Position numbers and translations under genes: made by a program | Assembly: GCF_016905445.1 (NCBI RefSeq) | Contig: NZ_JAFEXF010000036.1 | Span: 1-45,971, forward strand | Source: Streptomyces sp. G44 | GTDB taxonomy: Bacteria; Actinomycetota; Actinomycetes; Streptomycetales; Streptomycetaceae | DNA length: 45,971 bases | Reading direction: 5' to 3' | In this document: positions 22,908 through 31,092 of the stretch, one piece after another | How positions within the stretch are numbered: position 1 is the first letter of the stretch | Layout of the letters: each line of letters opens with the position of its first letter | Notes under the pieces: generated by a model | Told to the model about the DNA's origin: nothing | Databases searched by the model: none | What the model saw: only the letters and a program-made list of their open reading frames with translations

Positions 22908-24305
22908 ATGAGTCCCCGCAAGCCGAACATGGAGTCGTCCATCTACTTCGGCGCCGACGGGTGGTGGCATGGCCGCGTCACGATGGGTGTGAAGAACGAT
23001 GGCAGCCCCGACCGCCGCCACCGCCGCGCCAAGACCGAGCCCGAGATCAAGCGCAAGGTCAAAGAACTGGAACAGCAGCGCGACCAAGGCCGCGCCACCA
23101 AGGCCGGTCGCGCGCCGACGGTCGCGAAGTGGATGGAGACCTATCTCACTGACATCGCGAGCCTGAAGCTGAAGCCGCGATCCCTCGACGACTACTGGTC
23201 TAAGACGCGCAATGACATCGTTCCGGGCGTCGGCCAGCACCACATCGACAAGTTGCAGCCTGAGCACCTGGAGCGGATGTACCGGGCCCTGCTCGATGCC
23301 GGTCACGCCCCCTCGCACGTGGTGAAGGTGCACCGCATCCTGTCCCGCGCCCTGAAAATCGCCCACCGCCGCCGCCTGATCAGCGAGAACGTCGCCACGC
23401 TCGTAGACCCGCCCAGTATCGACGAGACCGAGGCGAACCCCTTCACGCAGGAGGAGTCCAAGGCCTTTCTCGAAGCCGCCGCGAAGCGGCCCACCTTCAT
23501 GCGGTGGATCGTCACCGTCGGCATGGGCTTCCGGCAGGGCGAGACGCTCGGTCTGCGCTGGCCGTACGTGGACCTGGAAGCGGAGCTGTTCCACCCCAAA
23601 TGGCAGCTCCAGCGCCTCACCTGGCGGCACGGCTGCGACGACCCCCACGCCTGCGGAGGCCGCCTCCATCGCTTCGCCCCTTGCCCGCCGAACTGCACCA
23701 CGCACAAGGGCTATAAGCGCGGTTGCCCAAAGCCGTGCGCCAAGACGTGCACGAAGCACGCGAGCGCCTGCCCGGAGCGCAAGGGGGGCGGGCTCGTCTT
23801 CACCCGGCCCAAGACCAAGAAGAGCCAGAACCCCGTACCGATCCCGCCCGTCTTCCTCCCGTTCCTGCACGACCACAAGGCCAGGCAAGAGGAGATGCGG
23901 GCCGCAGCGGCAGAGCTTTGGGAGGAGCACGATGTGGTGTTCTCGCGGCCGGATGGGCGTCCGCTCGATCCCCGGCAGGACTACGAAGAGTTCAAGGAAC
24001 TCCTTGCCGAAGCTGGAATCGACGACCGCCGCCTCTACGACGGGAGCCGCCACACGGCCGGCACGATCCTGAACGAGTTGGGCGTCGACATGCCCACCAT
24101 TATGGAGATCCTTCGGCATACCCAGATCAGCCAGACGCGGCGCTACGTGAAGGGCCGCTCGCACCTCTCGAAGGATGCGATGCGGCGCATGGGCGAGTTC
24201 TTCGTACCGGCCCCTCAGAACCCCGATCCCGACCCCACTGAGACCAGAACTGAGACCCCCGACACCCGCGCGGCCCGCTCACGCCGCCGACGCCGCATCC
24301 GCTAA
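22908..24305 (+). CDS. int: Tyrosine site-specific integrase with a cysteine-rich insert
   Basis: 465 residues. A positively charged arm and a SAM-like core-binding domain (about 70-165) precede the catalytic domain: R209 (GFRQGETLGLRW), R381-H382 (DGSRHTAGT), H404 (ILRHTQISQ) and nucleophile Y413 (TRRYVK). Between the first and second catalytic boxes is an insert (about 240-290) with eight cysteines (243, 249, 259, 263, 273, 277, 281, 288) and several histidines, probably a metal-binding module; shorter Cys-containing inserts occur in AICE integrases. ATG 22908 follows GGAGGAG. The stop is 45 bases from attR, and the target is the adjacent tRNA-Thr. Confidence 0.93.
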   Translation: MSPRKPNMESSIYFGADGWWHGRVTMGVKNDGSPDRRHRRAKTEPEIKRKVKELEQQRDQGRATKAGRAPTVAKWMETYLTDIASLKLKPRSLDDYWSKTRNDIVPGVGQHHIDKLQPEHLERMYRALLDAGHAPSHVVKVHRILSRALKIAHRRRLISENVATLVDPPSIDETEANPFTQEESKAFLEAAAKRPTFMRWIVTVGMGFRQGETLGLRWPYVDLEAELFHPKWQLQRLTWRHGCDDPHACGGRLHRFAPCPPNCTTHKGYKRGCPKPCAKTCTKHASACPERKGGGLVFTRPKTKKSQNPVPIPPVFLPFLHDHKARQEEMRAAAAELWEEHDVVFSRPDGRPLDPRQDYEEFKELLAEAGIDDRRLYDGSRHTAGTILNELGVDMPTIMEILRHTQISQTRRYVKGRSHLSKDAMRRMGEFFVPAPQNPDPDPTETRTETPDTRAARSRRRRRIR

Positions 24306-24312
24306 AAGCAAA

Positions 24313-24345
24313 AGCCCCAGGTCACGGCGAGTGAGTCCTGGGGCT
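24313..24345 (-). terminator. Element-borne terminator for the rebuilt tRNA-Thr
   Basis: AGCCCCAGG pairs with CCTGGGGCT around a 15-nt loop; on the minus strand it is followed by TTTTGCTTTT. It serves the reconstituted tRNA gene and could also stop int transcription. It resembles, but is not identical to, the host terminator at 7866-7898. Confidence 0.8.
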
Positions 24346-24350
24346 TCCAC

Positions 24351-24395
24351 GGAGCCGCCTTCGGGATTCGAACCCGAGACCTACGCATTACGAGT
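24351..24395. other. attR
   Basis: Forty-five bases identical to attL at 7904-7948, forming the 3' part of the intact tRNA-Thr from the anticodon loop to the acceptor end. The identity ends on the right just beyond the anticodon loop, so the crossover lies inside this block. Confidence 0.9.
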
Positions 24396-24426
24396 GCGTT
24401 GCTCTGGCCATCTGAGCTAAGGCGGC
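24353..24426 (-). tRNA. tRNA-Thr (anticodon CGU)
   Basis: A complete 74-nt cloverleaf: acceptor GCCGCCT with AGGCGGC, anticodon stem ACGCA/TGCGT with loop CTCGTAA, T arm TCGGG-TTCGAAT-CCCGA, discriminator T. The genomic bases after the discriminator are CCG, not CCA, so the terminal A must be added or repaired by tRNA nucleotidyltransferase. The 3' half comes from the AICE. Confidence 0.95.
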
Positions 24427-24480
24427 GCGCCGTCCGCACCATCGTGCGATCAGCAACGCGGCCAAGTCTACACAGTTTCC

Positions 24481-24501
24481 AGGGGTGCTCCGCACACCCC
24501 T
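24481..24501 (-). terminator. Hairpin between the hydrolase gene and the tRNA
   Basis: AGGGGTG and CACCCCT form a 7-bp stem with a 7-nt loop, 31 bases after the minus-strand hydrolase stop. It probably insulates the tRNA promoter region. Confidence 0.55.
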
Positions 24502-24532
24502 CCCGGAGCGGGGCCCCAGCCCCGCAGGGCCG

Positions 24533-26104
24533 CTACGAGCAGCGCTTTCCGTCCGCCGGTGCCGTGCCCTCCAGGAGGTACCTGTTGATCGCCGAGTCGA
24601 CGCACGCGCTGCCCCTGCCGTACGCCGTGTGGCCGTCGCCCTCGTACGTGAGGAGGTGGCCGGAGGAGAGCTGGGAGGCCAGGGCCTGCGCCCAGTGGTA
24701 GGGGGTCGCGGGGTCGCGGGTCGTGCCGACGACCACGATGGGGGCCGCTCCCTCCGCCGTGATGCGATGCGGCTCACCCGTGGCCTTCACCGGCCAGTAC
24801 GCGCAGTTCAGCGAGGACCACGCGAGACCCTCGCCGAAGACCGGGGAGGCCTTCTCGAAGTCCGGCACGGCCGCCTTGGCCTCGTCCGGCGTGGCGAAGG
24901 CGGGCGGCAGGTCCAGGCAGTTCACGGCGGCGTTGGCGAACATCAGGTTCGCGTACGTGCCGTCGCTGTCCCGCTCGTAGTAGCTGTCGGAGAGGGCCAG
25001 CAGGGCCGCGCCGTCCTTGTTCCGCATCGCCGAGCCGAGCGCGTCCCGCAGCTGCGGCCAGGCGCTCTCGTCGTACATCGCGGCGAGCACGCCCGTCGTG
25101 GCCAGCGCCTCGCCGAGCTTGCGGCCCGAGGCGTCACCGGTCGGCAGCGGCGTGCGGTCCAGCCGGTCGAAGAAGCCTTTCAGCCGCTTGCCCGCCTCGC
25201 CGGGGCTCCGGGAGCCGAGCGGGCACTCCCGGCCGAGCGCCACGCAGTCCTTCGCGAACGCCCGGAACGCCGTCTCGAAGCCGGCGGTCTGGTCGCGGTT
25301 CATGCGCCGCGCGGTCAGGGACGGGTCCATCGCGCCGTCCAGCACGAGCCGGCCCACGCGCTCGGGGAAGAGCCCGGCGTACGTCGCGCCGAGGAACGTC
25401 CCGTACGAAGCGCCGACGTACGACAGCTTCTCGTCGCCCAGCGCCGCCCGCAGGACGTCCATGTCCCGCGCCGCCTCGACCGTGGAGACATGCGGCAGGA
25501 TCGCCCCCGACCGCTTCTCGCAGCCCGCCGCGAAGCCCTCGAAGGAGGCCCGGAGGCCGTCGGTCTCGCGCTGGTCGTCAGGGGTGACGTCGGTCTGCGT
25601 GTACGCGTCCATCTCCTTGCCGTCGAGGCAGGTGACGGGCTCGCTGCGCGCCACGCCGCGCGGGTCGACGGCGACCATGTCGTAGCGGGCGCGGACCTCT
25701 TCGGGGTAGCCCAGTGCCGCGTACGACTGGAGGTAGCCGACCGCCGAGCCGCCGGGCCCGCCCGGGTTGACCAGGAGCGAACCGAGCCGCGCCTTCCGCT
25801 GGGTGGCCTGCTTGCGGGCCACCGCCAGCTTGATGTCACCCGCAGCGGGCTTGGCATAGTCCCGCGGGGCCTTCATCGAGGCGCACTCGAAGCCGGCGAC
25901 ACCGCACTCGCGCCAGCTGAGCTTCTGGTCGTAGTACGGGGCCAGCTCCGCGGGGGTCGAGCGGGGCAGCGCAGCCATGGAGACATCCGCGGTCGGACCT
26001 CCGGATGAGCAGCCCGAGACGAGCAGCCCGGCGGCCACGAGCAGCGTGCCGCACGTGCGGAAGGAGGGGCGGCGGTGGCGACGGCTGTCACGGCTGAGGT
26101 CCAT
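24533..26104 (-). CDS. Secreted lipoprotein alpha/beta hydrolase (tripeptidyl aminopeptidase type)
   Basis: 523 residues. A lipoprotein signal (RTCGTLLVAAGLLVSGC, lipid-modified C32) precedes an S33-type peptidase fold: LLVNPGGPGGSAVGYLQ for the oxyanion region, the nucleophile in VGASYGTFLG, an acid in VVGTTRDPATP and a C-terminal histidine in YEGDGHTAYG, followed by a TAP-like C-terminal domain with paired cysteines (NCLDLP, SACVDS, KRCS). It likely releases tripeptides or cleaves similar amides outside the cell. The ATG at 26104 is chosen; a GTG lies one codon upstream. Confidence 0.88.
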   Translation of the reverse strand: MDLSRDSRRHRRPSFRTCGTLLVAAGLLVSGCSSGGPTADVSMAALPRSTPAELAPYYDQKLSWRECGVAGFECASMKAPRDYAKPAAGDIKLAVARKQATQRKARLGSLLVNPGGPGGSAVGYLQSYAALGYPEEVRARYDMVAVDPRGVARSEPVTCLDGKEMDAYTQTDVTPDDQRETDGLRASFEGFAAGCEKRSGAILPHVSTVEAARDMDVLRAALGDEKLSYVGASYGTFLGATYAGLFPERVGRLVLDGAMDPSLTARRMNRDQTAGFETAFRAFAKDCVALGRECPLGSRSPGEAGKRLKGFFDRLDRTPLPTGDASGRKLGEALATTGVLAAMYDESAWPQLRDALGSAMRNKDGAALLALSDSYYERDSDGTYANLMFANAAVNCLDLPPAFATPDEAKAAVPDFEKASPVFGEGLAWSSLNCAYWPVKATGEPHRITAEGAAPIVVVGTTRDPATPYHWAQALASQLSSGHLLTYEGDGHTAYGRGSACVDSAINRYLLEGTAPADGKRCS

Positions 26105-26288
26105 CACGCGAGCGTAACTCTCCGCACCGACATCGCTACAGACGGTGCTGCGCCGCTACTCGTACGGGTGACACCGTCAACCGGGCGCCCACGCGCGGAG
26201 GTTCCCCGCCACCGTACGCACGCACACACCGATGACGACCGGTGCACGCACCGACGACGACCGGCCCTTCACCGCCGTACGAGCGGGC

Positions 26289-27494
26289 TCATCCCGCCCG
26301 GAGCGCCATCGTCATCGCCTCCACCGCGAGCAGCGGCGCCACATTGCGGTCGAGGGCCGTGCGGCAGGCGCCGATGGCCTCGATGCGGCGCAGTGTGGAC
26401 TCCGGCGAGGTGCCGAGGGCCATGCGCTCCAGCATGTCCTGCACCTCGGTGTTGGCGATGGCCACGCGGGAGCCCAGCTGGAGGGCGAGGACGTCGCGGT
26501 AGAGGCCGGTCAGGTCGATCAGCGCGAGGTCCAGGCTGTCGCGCTGCGTACGGGTCCTGCGGCGCTTCTGCCGGTCCTCCAGCTCCTTCATGACGCCCGC
26601 GGTGCCGCGCGGCATCCGGCCGCCCTGCCCTCCGCCGAGCGCCGCCTTCAGGTCCTCGGTCTCCTTGGTGTCGACGTCCTCCGCGACCTGCTTCGCGTCG
26701 TCGGTCGCCGTGTCGATCAGCTCCTGCGCGGCCTTGAGGCAGCCGCCGATCTCCCGCACCCGCAGGGGCAGCTTCAGGACGGCGGCCCTGCGCTCCCGCG
26801 CGCGCGGGTCGGTGGCGAGCCGCCGGGCGCGGCCGATGTGCCCCTGCGTCGCGCGCGCCGCCGCCGCCGCGACCTCCGGCTCGATGCCGTCCCTGCGTAC
26901 GAGCACGTCGGCCACGGCGTCCACCGGAGGCGTACGCAGTGTCAGGTGCCGGCAGCGGGAGCGGATGGTCGGCAGCACGTCCTCCAGGGAGGGCGCGCAG
27001 AGCAGCCACACGGTGCGGGGGGCGGGCTCCTCGACGGCCTTCAGCAGGACGTTCCCCGCGCCCTCCGTGAGGCGGTCGGCATCCTCCAGGACGATGACCT
27101 GCCAGCGGCCGACCGCGGGCGACAGCTGTGCGCGCCGGACCAGGTCGCGGGTCTCCTTGACGCCGATGGACAACAGGTCCGTACGCACCACTTCCACGTC
27201 GGCGTGGGTCCCGATGAGACTGGTGTGGCAGCCGTCGCAGAATCCGCAGCCGGGCGCGCCGCCGAGCGCGCGGTCCGGGCTCGTGCACTGCAAAGCGGCG
27301 GCGAAGGCGCGCGCGGCCGTGGACCGGCCGGAGCCGGGCGGGCCCGTGAACAGCCAGGCGTGCGTCATCTTCGACGAGTCCGGCGCGGGCGTGTCGGCGG
27401 CGACCGCCGTCACCAGCGCGTCGGCGTCCCGGGCGGCGGCGCCCAGCTGCTCGCTCACCCGCTCCTGACCCACCAGGTCGTCCCACACGCTCAT
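26289..27494 (-). CDS. holB: DNA polymerase III subunit delta'
   Basis: 401 residues; a clamp-loader subunit. It begins MSVWDDLVGQERVSEQL, has a modified P-loop region (WLFTGPPGSGRSTAAR), a zinc group (PGCGFCDGC), the Walker B-like WQVIVLEDADRL and the sensor motif TVWLLCAPS. The C-terminal collar helices follow. The ATG at 27494 is clearly the beginning of the domain. It lies downstream of tmk in the same direction, separated by a minisatellite of about 270 bp, a conserved tmk-holB arrangement in actinobacteria. Confidence 0.92.
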   Translation of the reverse strand: MSVWDDLVGQERVSEQLGAAARDADALVTAVAADTPAPDSSKMTHAWLFTGPPGSGRSTAARAFAAALQCTSPDRALGGAPGCGFCDGCHTSLIGTHADVEVVRTDLLSIGVKETRDLVRRAQLSPAVGRWQVIVLEDADRLTEGAGNVLLKAVEEPAPRTVWLLCAPSLEDVLPTIRSRCRHLTLRTPPVDAVADVLVRRDGIEPEVAAAAARATQGHIGRARRLATDPRARERRAAVLKLPLRVREIGGCLKAAQELIDTATDDAKQVAEDVDTKETEDLKAALGGGQGGRMPRGTAGVMKELEDRQKRRRTRTQRDSLDLALIDLTGLYRDVLALQLGSRVAIANTEVQDMLERMALGTSPESTLRRIEAIGACRTALDRNVAPLLAVEAMTMALRAG

Positions 27495-27640
27495 GGGCCC
27501 CGTCACCGCCTTACGCTGCGCGCTGCTCTGCTCTGCTCTCGCCGGACTGCCCATTGTGGGACACGGCACTGACAATCCGGCATGGCGGACCGGCTCCGGC
27601 GTTCTCACGATCCGGCGTGGCCGTGGAACGATCCGGCGTG

Positions 27641-27760
27641 GCCGTTCATGACCCGGCCTCGCCGTTCACGACCCGGCCTCGCCGTTCACGACCCGGCGTG
27701 GCCGTTCACGACCCGGCCTCGCCGTTCATGATCCGGCGTGGCCATTCACGACCCGGCCTC
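27641..27760. repeat. 20-bp minisatellite between holB and tmk
   Basis: Six well-conserved 20-bp units (GCCGTTCACGACCCGGCCTC and variants) start at 27641, 27661, 27681, 27701, 27721 and 27741, with two or three more degenerate copies from about 27580. The array stops at the tmk stop codon. The period is not a multiple of three and no gene covers it. Confidence 0.92.
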
Positions 27761-27765
27761 GGCCA

Positions 27766-30700
27766 TCAACGCCGACGGCCACCCCGGCGCCCTCGCCCGG
27801 CACCGCTGCCACTGCCGTTGCCACCACCACCGTCGCCGTGCTCCGCGTCGACGGCATCCTCGTGCGAGCCGAGCAGCTCGTCCGCCAGCGTCGGCATGTC
27901 GTCCAGCGGCGTCTCCTCGGCCCAGTCGGGCCGGGACCGCACCGGTACGCCCTGTTCGTCGAGCTGGGGCAGCTCCCGGGTGCGCTCGTTGGCGCCCTCG
28001 GGGGTCGCCGGGCGCTCGTCCCGGAAGTACCCCGGCGGCACCTTGCCCTCAAGGTCCTCACGGACGGGCGGCAGCACGGCCGTCTCGTCCATGGCACCCG
28101 GCACGGGCGGCTGCGGCAGCACCGCGGTGTCCTCCGGCCCCGGACCGTCGGGCCGCACCGCCGGCAGCACGGCCGTCTCGTCGGCCGCCCCGGGGGGCGG
28201 CGCCACGACCGGCGTGGGGACGGTGGTCTCGTTGTCCGGCACGGACGACTTGGCGGGCGCCGCCGGCTCGGGCTCCGCTGCCGCCGGCTTGCCCGGCGCC
28301 TCAGAAGCCACGGGCGGAACCGGCGCAGCGGGCTCAGGCGCGACCGGTGGAACCGGCGTCGGCGCAACCGGCGGAACCGGCGCCGCAGCCGCCTCCGCGG
28401 CGGCAGCGGCCATCCTCCGCGCCTCCTCCGCCCGGCGCAACGCCTCCTCGGCCTTCCGCTGCTTCTCCAGACGGCGCTGCTCCGCCTCGGCCCGCCGCCG
28501 CGCCTCTTCCTCGGCCTCCCGGCGGCGCCGCTCCTCCTCGGCCGCCCTGACCTTCTCCTCGGCGAGCAGCCTGGCCTTCTCCTCCTCGGCCTTGCGGCGC
28601 GCCTCCTCGGCGCGCTTGCGGGCCTCCTCGGCCTGCCGCTCGGCCTCGCGGCGCTGGGCCTCCTCCAGCTCGCGCCGCTTGCGCTCCTCCTCCTCGGCCC
28701 GAAGCTTGGCGAGCTGCGCCTGGCGCTCACGCTCCAGGCGCTCCTCCTCGGCCTTGCGCGCGGCCTCTTCCTCGGCCTTGCGCCGCGCCTCCTCCTCGGC
28801 GGCCTTGCGGGCCTCCTCGATGGCCTTCACCTCGGCCTCGGAGAGCGGAAGGACCACGTCGAGCCGGTGCCGGATCACGGTCGTGACCGCCTCCGGCTCC
28901 TGCGAGGCGTCGACGACGAGGTAGCGGCTCGGGTCGGCGGCGGCGAGCGTGAGGAAACCGGACCGCACGCGCGCGTGGAACTCGGCGGGCTCCGACTCCA
29001 GCCGGTCGGGCGCCTCCGTGAACCGCTCGCGGGCCGCCTCGGGCGACACGTCGAGCAGGCAGGTCAGATGCGGTACGAGACCACCGGTCGCCCAGCGGTT
29101 GATGCGGGCGACCTCCGTCGGCGACAGATCGCGGCCGGCGCCCTGGTAGGCGACGGACGAGTCGATGTACCGGTCGGAGATGACGACGGCGCCGCGCTCC
29201 AGGGCGGGCCGTACGACCGTGTCGACGTGCTCGGCGCGGTCGGCGGCGTACAGCAGCGCCTCGGCGCGGTGCGAGAGCCCGGCCGACGACACGTCGAGGA
29301 GGATCGACCGCAGCCGCTTGCCGACGGGCGTCGCGCCCGGCTCGCGTGTGACGACGACCTCGTGGCCCTTGGCGCGGATCCACTCGGCGAGCGCCTCGGC
29401 CTGGGTGGACTTCCCGGCGCCGTCGCCGCCCTCCAGGGCGATGAAGAAGCCGGTGCCACAGGTGGCCTGCGCCGGGTCGTCGCCGCGCAGCGCGTCCCGC
29501 AGGTCGTGCCGCAGGGGCACGCCCTGCCGGTCGTCGGCCTTGGCGAGGACCAGCGCGGCCACCGGCAGCAGCAGCGCGCCGACCAGCATCAGCGTGAAGG
29601 CGGCACCTCCGTGGTCGAAGACGAACTTGCCGTTGACCATGCGGTGCGGCCCGATCAGGGCGGCGACCACGGGGGCCACCAGCACGCTGAGCGCGACGAC
29701 GAGGCGTACGACGGCCTGGAGGTGCTCCGTGGTGCGGGTCCTGCGGTGGTCCTCGACCTCCTGGTCGAGCAGCGCGTGCCCGATGTTGGCGGCGACGCCC
29801 GCGGCGACACCGGCGAGGGCCAGGAGCAGCAGGACGGTCGTCACGTCGGGCACGAGGCCCGCGGCGAGCAGCGCGACGCCGGTGAGGGCGATCGCCAGTG
29901 CGAGCAGCCGGCGGCGGGAGAACGAGGTCAGCAGGGACGGCGCCGTACGGATGCCGACGACGGTGCCGCCGGTCAGGGCGAGGACGGTCAGGCCGTACGT
30001 GACGGGCCCGCCGCCGAGGTCCTTGGCGTGCAGCACGGCGACGGCGACGGCCGCAGCGACGGCGGCGGCGACGGCGGCGCAGGCCGTGACGAACAGCGGG
30101 ATGGCGCCGGTGCGGCCCTTGTCGGGGCCGGTTCCGGTGCGGGGCCGGCGCAGGCCTTCGAGCGGGCTGCGCGCGCGGGGCGTCTGCGTACCGGGAAGCC
30201 GCAGCAAGTACACGATGGTGAGCGAACCGGCGTACAGCCCGGCCGCGACGAACGAGGCGAGCCCCGCCTGGTGCTCCGCGAACCAGTCGAGTCCGGCGCC
30301 CAGGAGGTTGCCGACGAGCGTGATCGCGACGAGCACGGCCGCCGCGAGGGGCAGGGCCACGAATCCCGTACGCAGCGACAGGCGCCGCAGCGCGTCCATG
30401 TGGTCCGGCAGCGGCCGCACCGTCGCGCCCTCCAGGGGCGGGGCGGGCAGCAGGGCGGGCGCGGCGCTCTCCCGGCAGACGGTCCAGAACCGCTCGGCGA
30501 CACCGACGACGAAGGAGGTCACCAGGATCACCGCGAGGGCGTTGTCCGGGGTCCAGTCGATCCACAGCGGGGCGACGATCAGCAGGGCGGCGCGCACGCC
30601 ATCGGCACCGACCATGGTCCAGCGCCGGTCGAGGAGGCCGCCCGGGGACGTGAGTGAGGTCAGCGGCCCGAGCAGTACCGCTCCGAAGAGCAGCGTCGCG

Positions 30701-30972
30701 AGGACGCGCGCTCCGAAGACGGCGGTGACGGCGAAGGCCACGCCGCGGTAGCCGCCTCCGAAGGCGCCTTCCGCGATGGCGGACTGGAGGGCGAGAAGCA
30801 CCAGGACGAGCAGGGCGAGCGCGTCGCCGGCGCTGCCGACGAGCTGTGCGCTCCACAGCCGCTTCAACGGCGGTACGCGCAGCAAGGCGCGGACGGCACG
30901 CTCTCGGGAATCTGCGACCAGGGCTTCGTCGGGGGCCGGGTTTCCGGCCGTTGGCTGCTCGGCACGCGTCAT
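27766..30972 (-). CDS. tmk: Membrane (MFS-like) domain / dTMP kinase fusion with coiled-coil tail
   Basis: 1068 residues. Residues about 40-480 are a multi-span MFS-like membrane domain of roughly 11-12 hydrophobic helices. The thymidylate kinase covers about 505-705: FIALEGGDGAGKSTQAEAL (P-loop 515-523), TREPGATPVG, ISDRYIDSSVAYQGAGR and a LID-like RERFTEAPDR. It makes dTDP from dTMP. From about 712 to 880 comes an unbroken Glu/Arg/Ala coiled coil, then a Pro/Ala-rich acidic tail with three repeats of (D/E)TAVLP (ADETAVLPA, EDTAVLPQ, MDETAVLPP). Bifunctional MFS/dTMP kinases are annotated in other Streptomyces, so this is lineage architecture rather than an assembly error. What the membrane part transports is unknown. 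Confidence 0.9.
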   Translation of the reverse strand: MTRAEQPTAGNPAPDEALVADSRERAVRALLRVPPLKRLWSAQLVGSAGDALALLVLVLLALQSAIAEGAFGGGYRGVAFAVTAVFGARVLATLLFGAVLLGPLTSLTSPGGLLDRRWTMVGADGVRAALLIVAPLWIDWTPDNALAVILVTSFVVGVAERFWTVCRESAAPALLPAPPLEGATVRPLPDHMDALRRLSLRTGFVALPLAAAVLVAITLVGNLLGAGLDWFAEHQAGLASFVAAGLYAGSLTIVYLLRLPGTQTPRARSPLEGLRRPRTGTGPDKGRTGAIPLFVTACAAVAAAVAAAVAVAVLHAKDLGGGPVTYGLTVLALTGGTVVGIRTAPSLLTSFSRRRLLALAIALTGVALLAAGLVPDVTTVLLLLALAGVAAGVAANIGHALLDQEVEDHRRTRTTEHLQAVVRLVVALSVLVAPVVAALIGPHRMVNGKFVFDHGGAAFTLMLVGALLLPVAALVLAKADDRQGVPLRHDLRDALRGDDPAQATCGTGFFIALEGGDGAGKSTQAEALAEWIRAKGHEVVVTREPGATPVGKRLRSILLDVSSAGLSHRAEALLYAADRAEHVDTVVRPALERGAVVISDRYIDSSVAYQGAGRDLSPTEVARINRWATGGLVPHLTCLLDVSPEAARERFTEAPDRLESEPAEFHARVRSGFLTLAAADPSRYLVVDASQEPEAVTTVIRHRLDVVLPLSEAEVKAIEEARKAAEEEARRKAEEEAARKAEEERLERERQAQLAKLRAEEEERKRRELEEAQRREAERQAEEARKRAEEARRKAEEEKARLLAEEKVRAAEEERRRREAEEEARRRAEAEQRRLEKQRKAEEALRRAEEARRMAAAAAEAAAAPVPPVAPTPVPPVAPEPAAPVPPVASEAPGKPAAAEPEPAAPAKSSVPDNETTVPTPVVAPPPGAADETAVLPAVRPDGPGPEDTAVLPQPPVPGAMDETAVLPPVREDLEGKVPPGYFRDERPATPEGANERTRELPQLDEQGVPVRSRPDWAEETPLDDMPTLADELLGSHEDAVDAEHGDGGGGNGSGSGAGRGRRGGRRR

Positions 30973-31028
30973 CCGTCCAGCCTATCCGGACGCGCCACCT
31001 CCCACTCCTCCCCACCCGAACAAACGAC

Positions 31029-31062
31029 CGCACCGGGCGCCTGTCCGCAGACACCCGGTGCG
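31029..31062 (-). terminator. topA terminator
   Basis: CGCACCGGG and CCCGGTGCG form a 9-bp stem with an inner TGTC-CGCA-GACA hairpin, 31 bases after the topA stop on the minus strand. Confidence 0.7.
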
Positions 31063-31092
31063 TGATCCCTCAGCCGCCCGCCGCAGGAGACG

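Larger units (their letters stand above)
7904..24395. mobile_element. Integrated AICE of about 16.4 kb in tRNA-Thr(CGU)
   Basis: The element is bounded by 45-bp identical repeats (7904-7948 and 24351-24395), one being the 3' part of an intact tRNA-Thr and the other an orphan tRNA fragment. Inside are all AICE modules: tyrosine integrase and excisionase next to attR, a primase-polymerase and P-loop replication pair followed by an iteron array, a TraB/FtsK-like translocase followed by a repeat array, small membrane proteins of Spd type, and a GntR/Nudix control-immunity gene. This is the organisation of pSAM2-type elements. The left third (about 8-12 kb) looks lower in GC at third codon positions than the remainder. 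No gene is visibly broken, so it may be functional. Confidence 0.93.

Noticed and set aside
27641..27760. Regular short repeats as a CRISPR array
   Set aside because: The 20-bp units are contiguous, with no unique spacers and no cas genes, so this is a tandem repeat.
27838..30657. A 939-codon plus-strand frame opposite tmk
   Set aside because: Antisense shadow of the kinase fusion; no recognisable domains. The same applies to a 746-codon frame opposite topA at 31831-34071.
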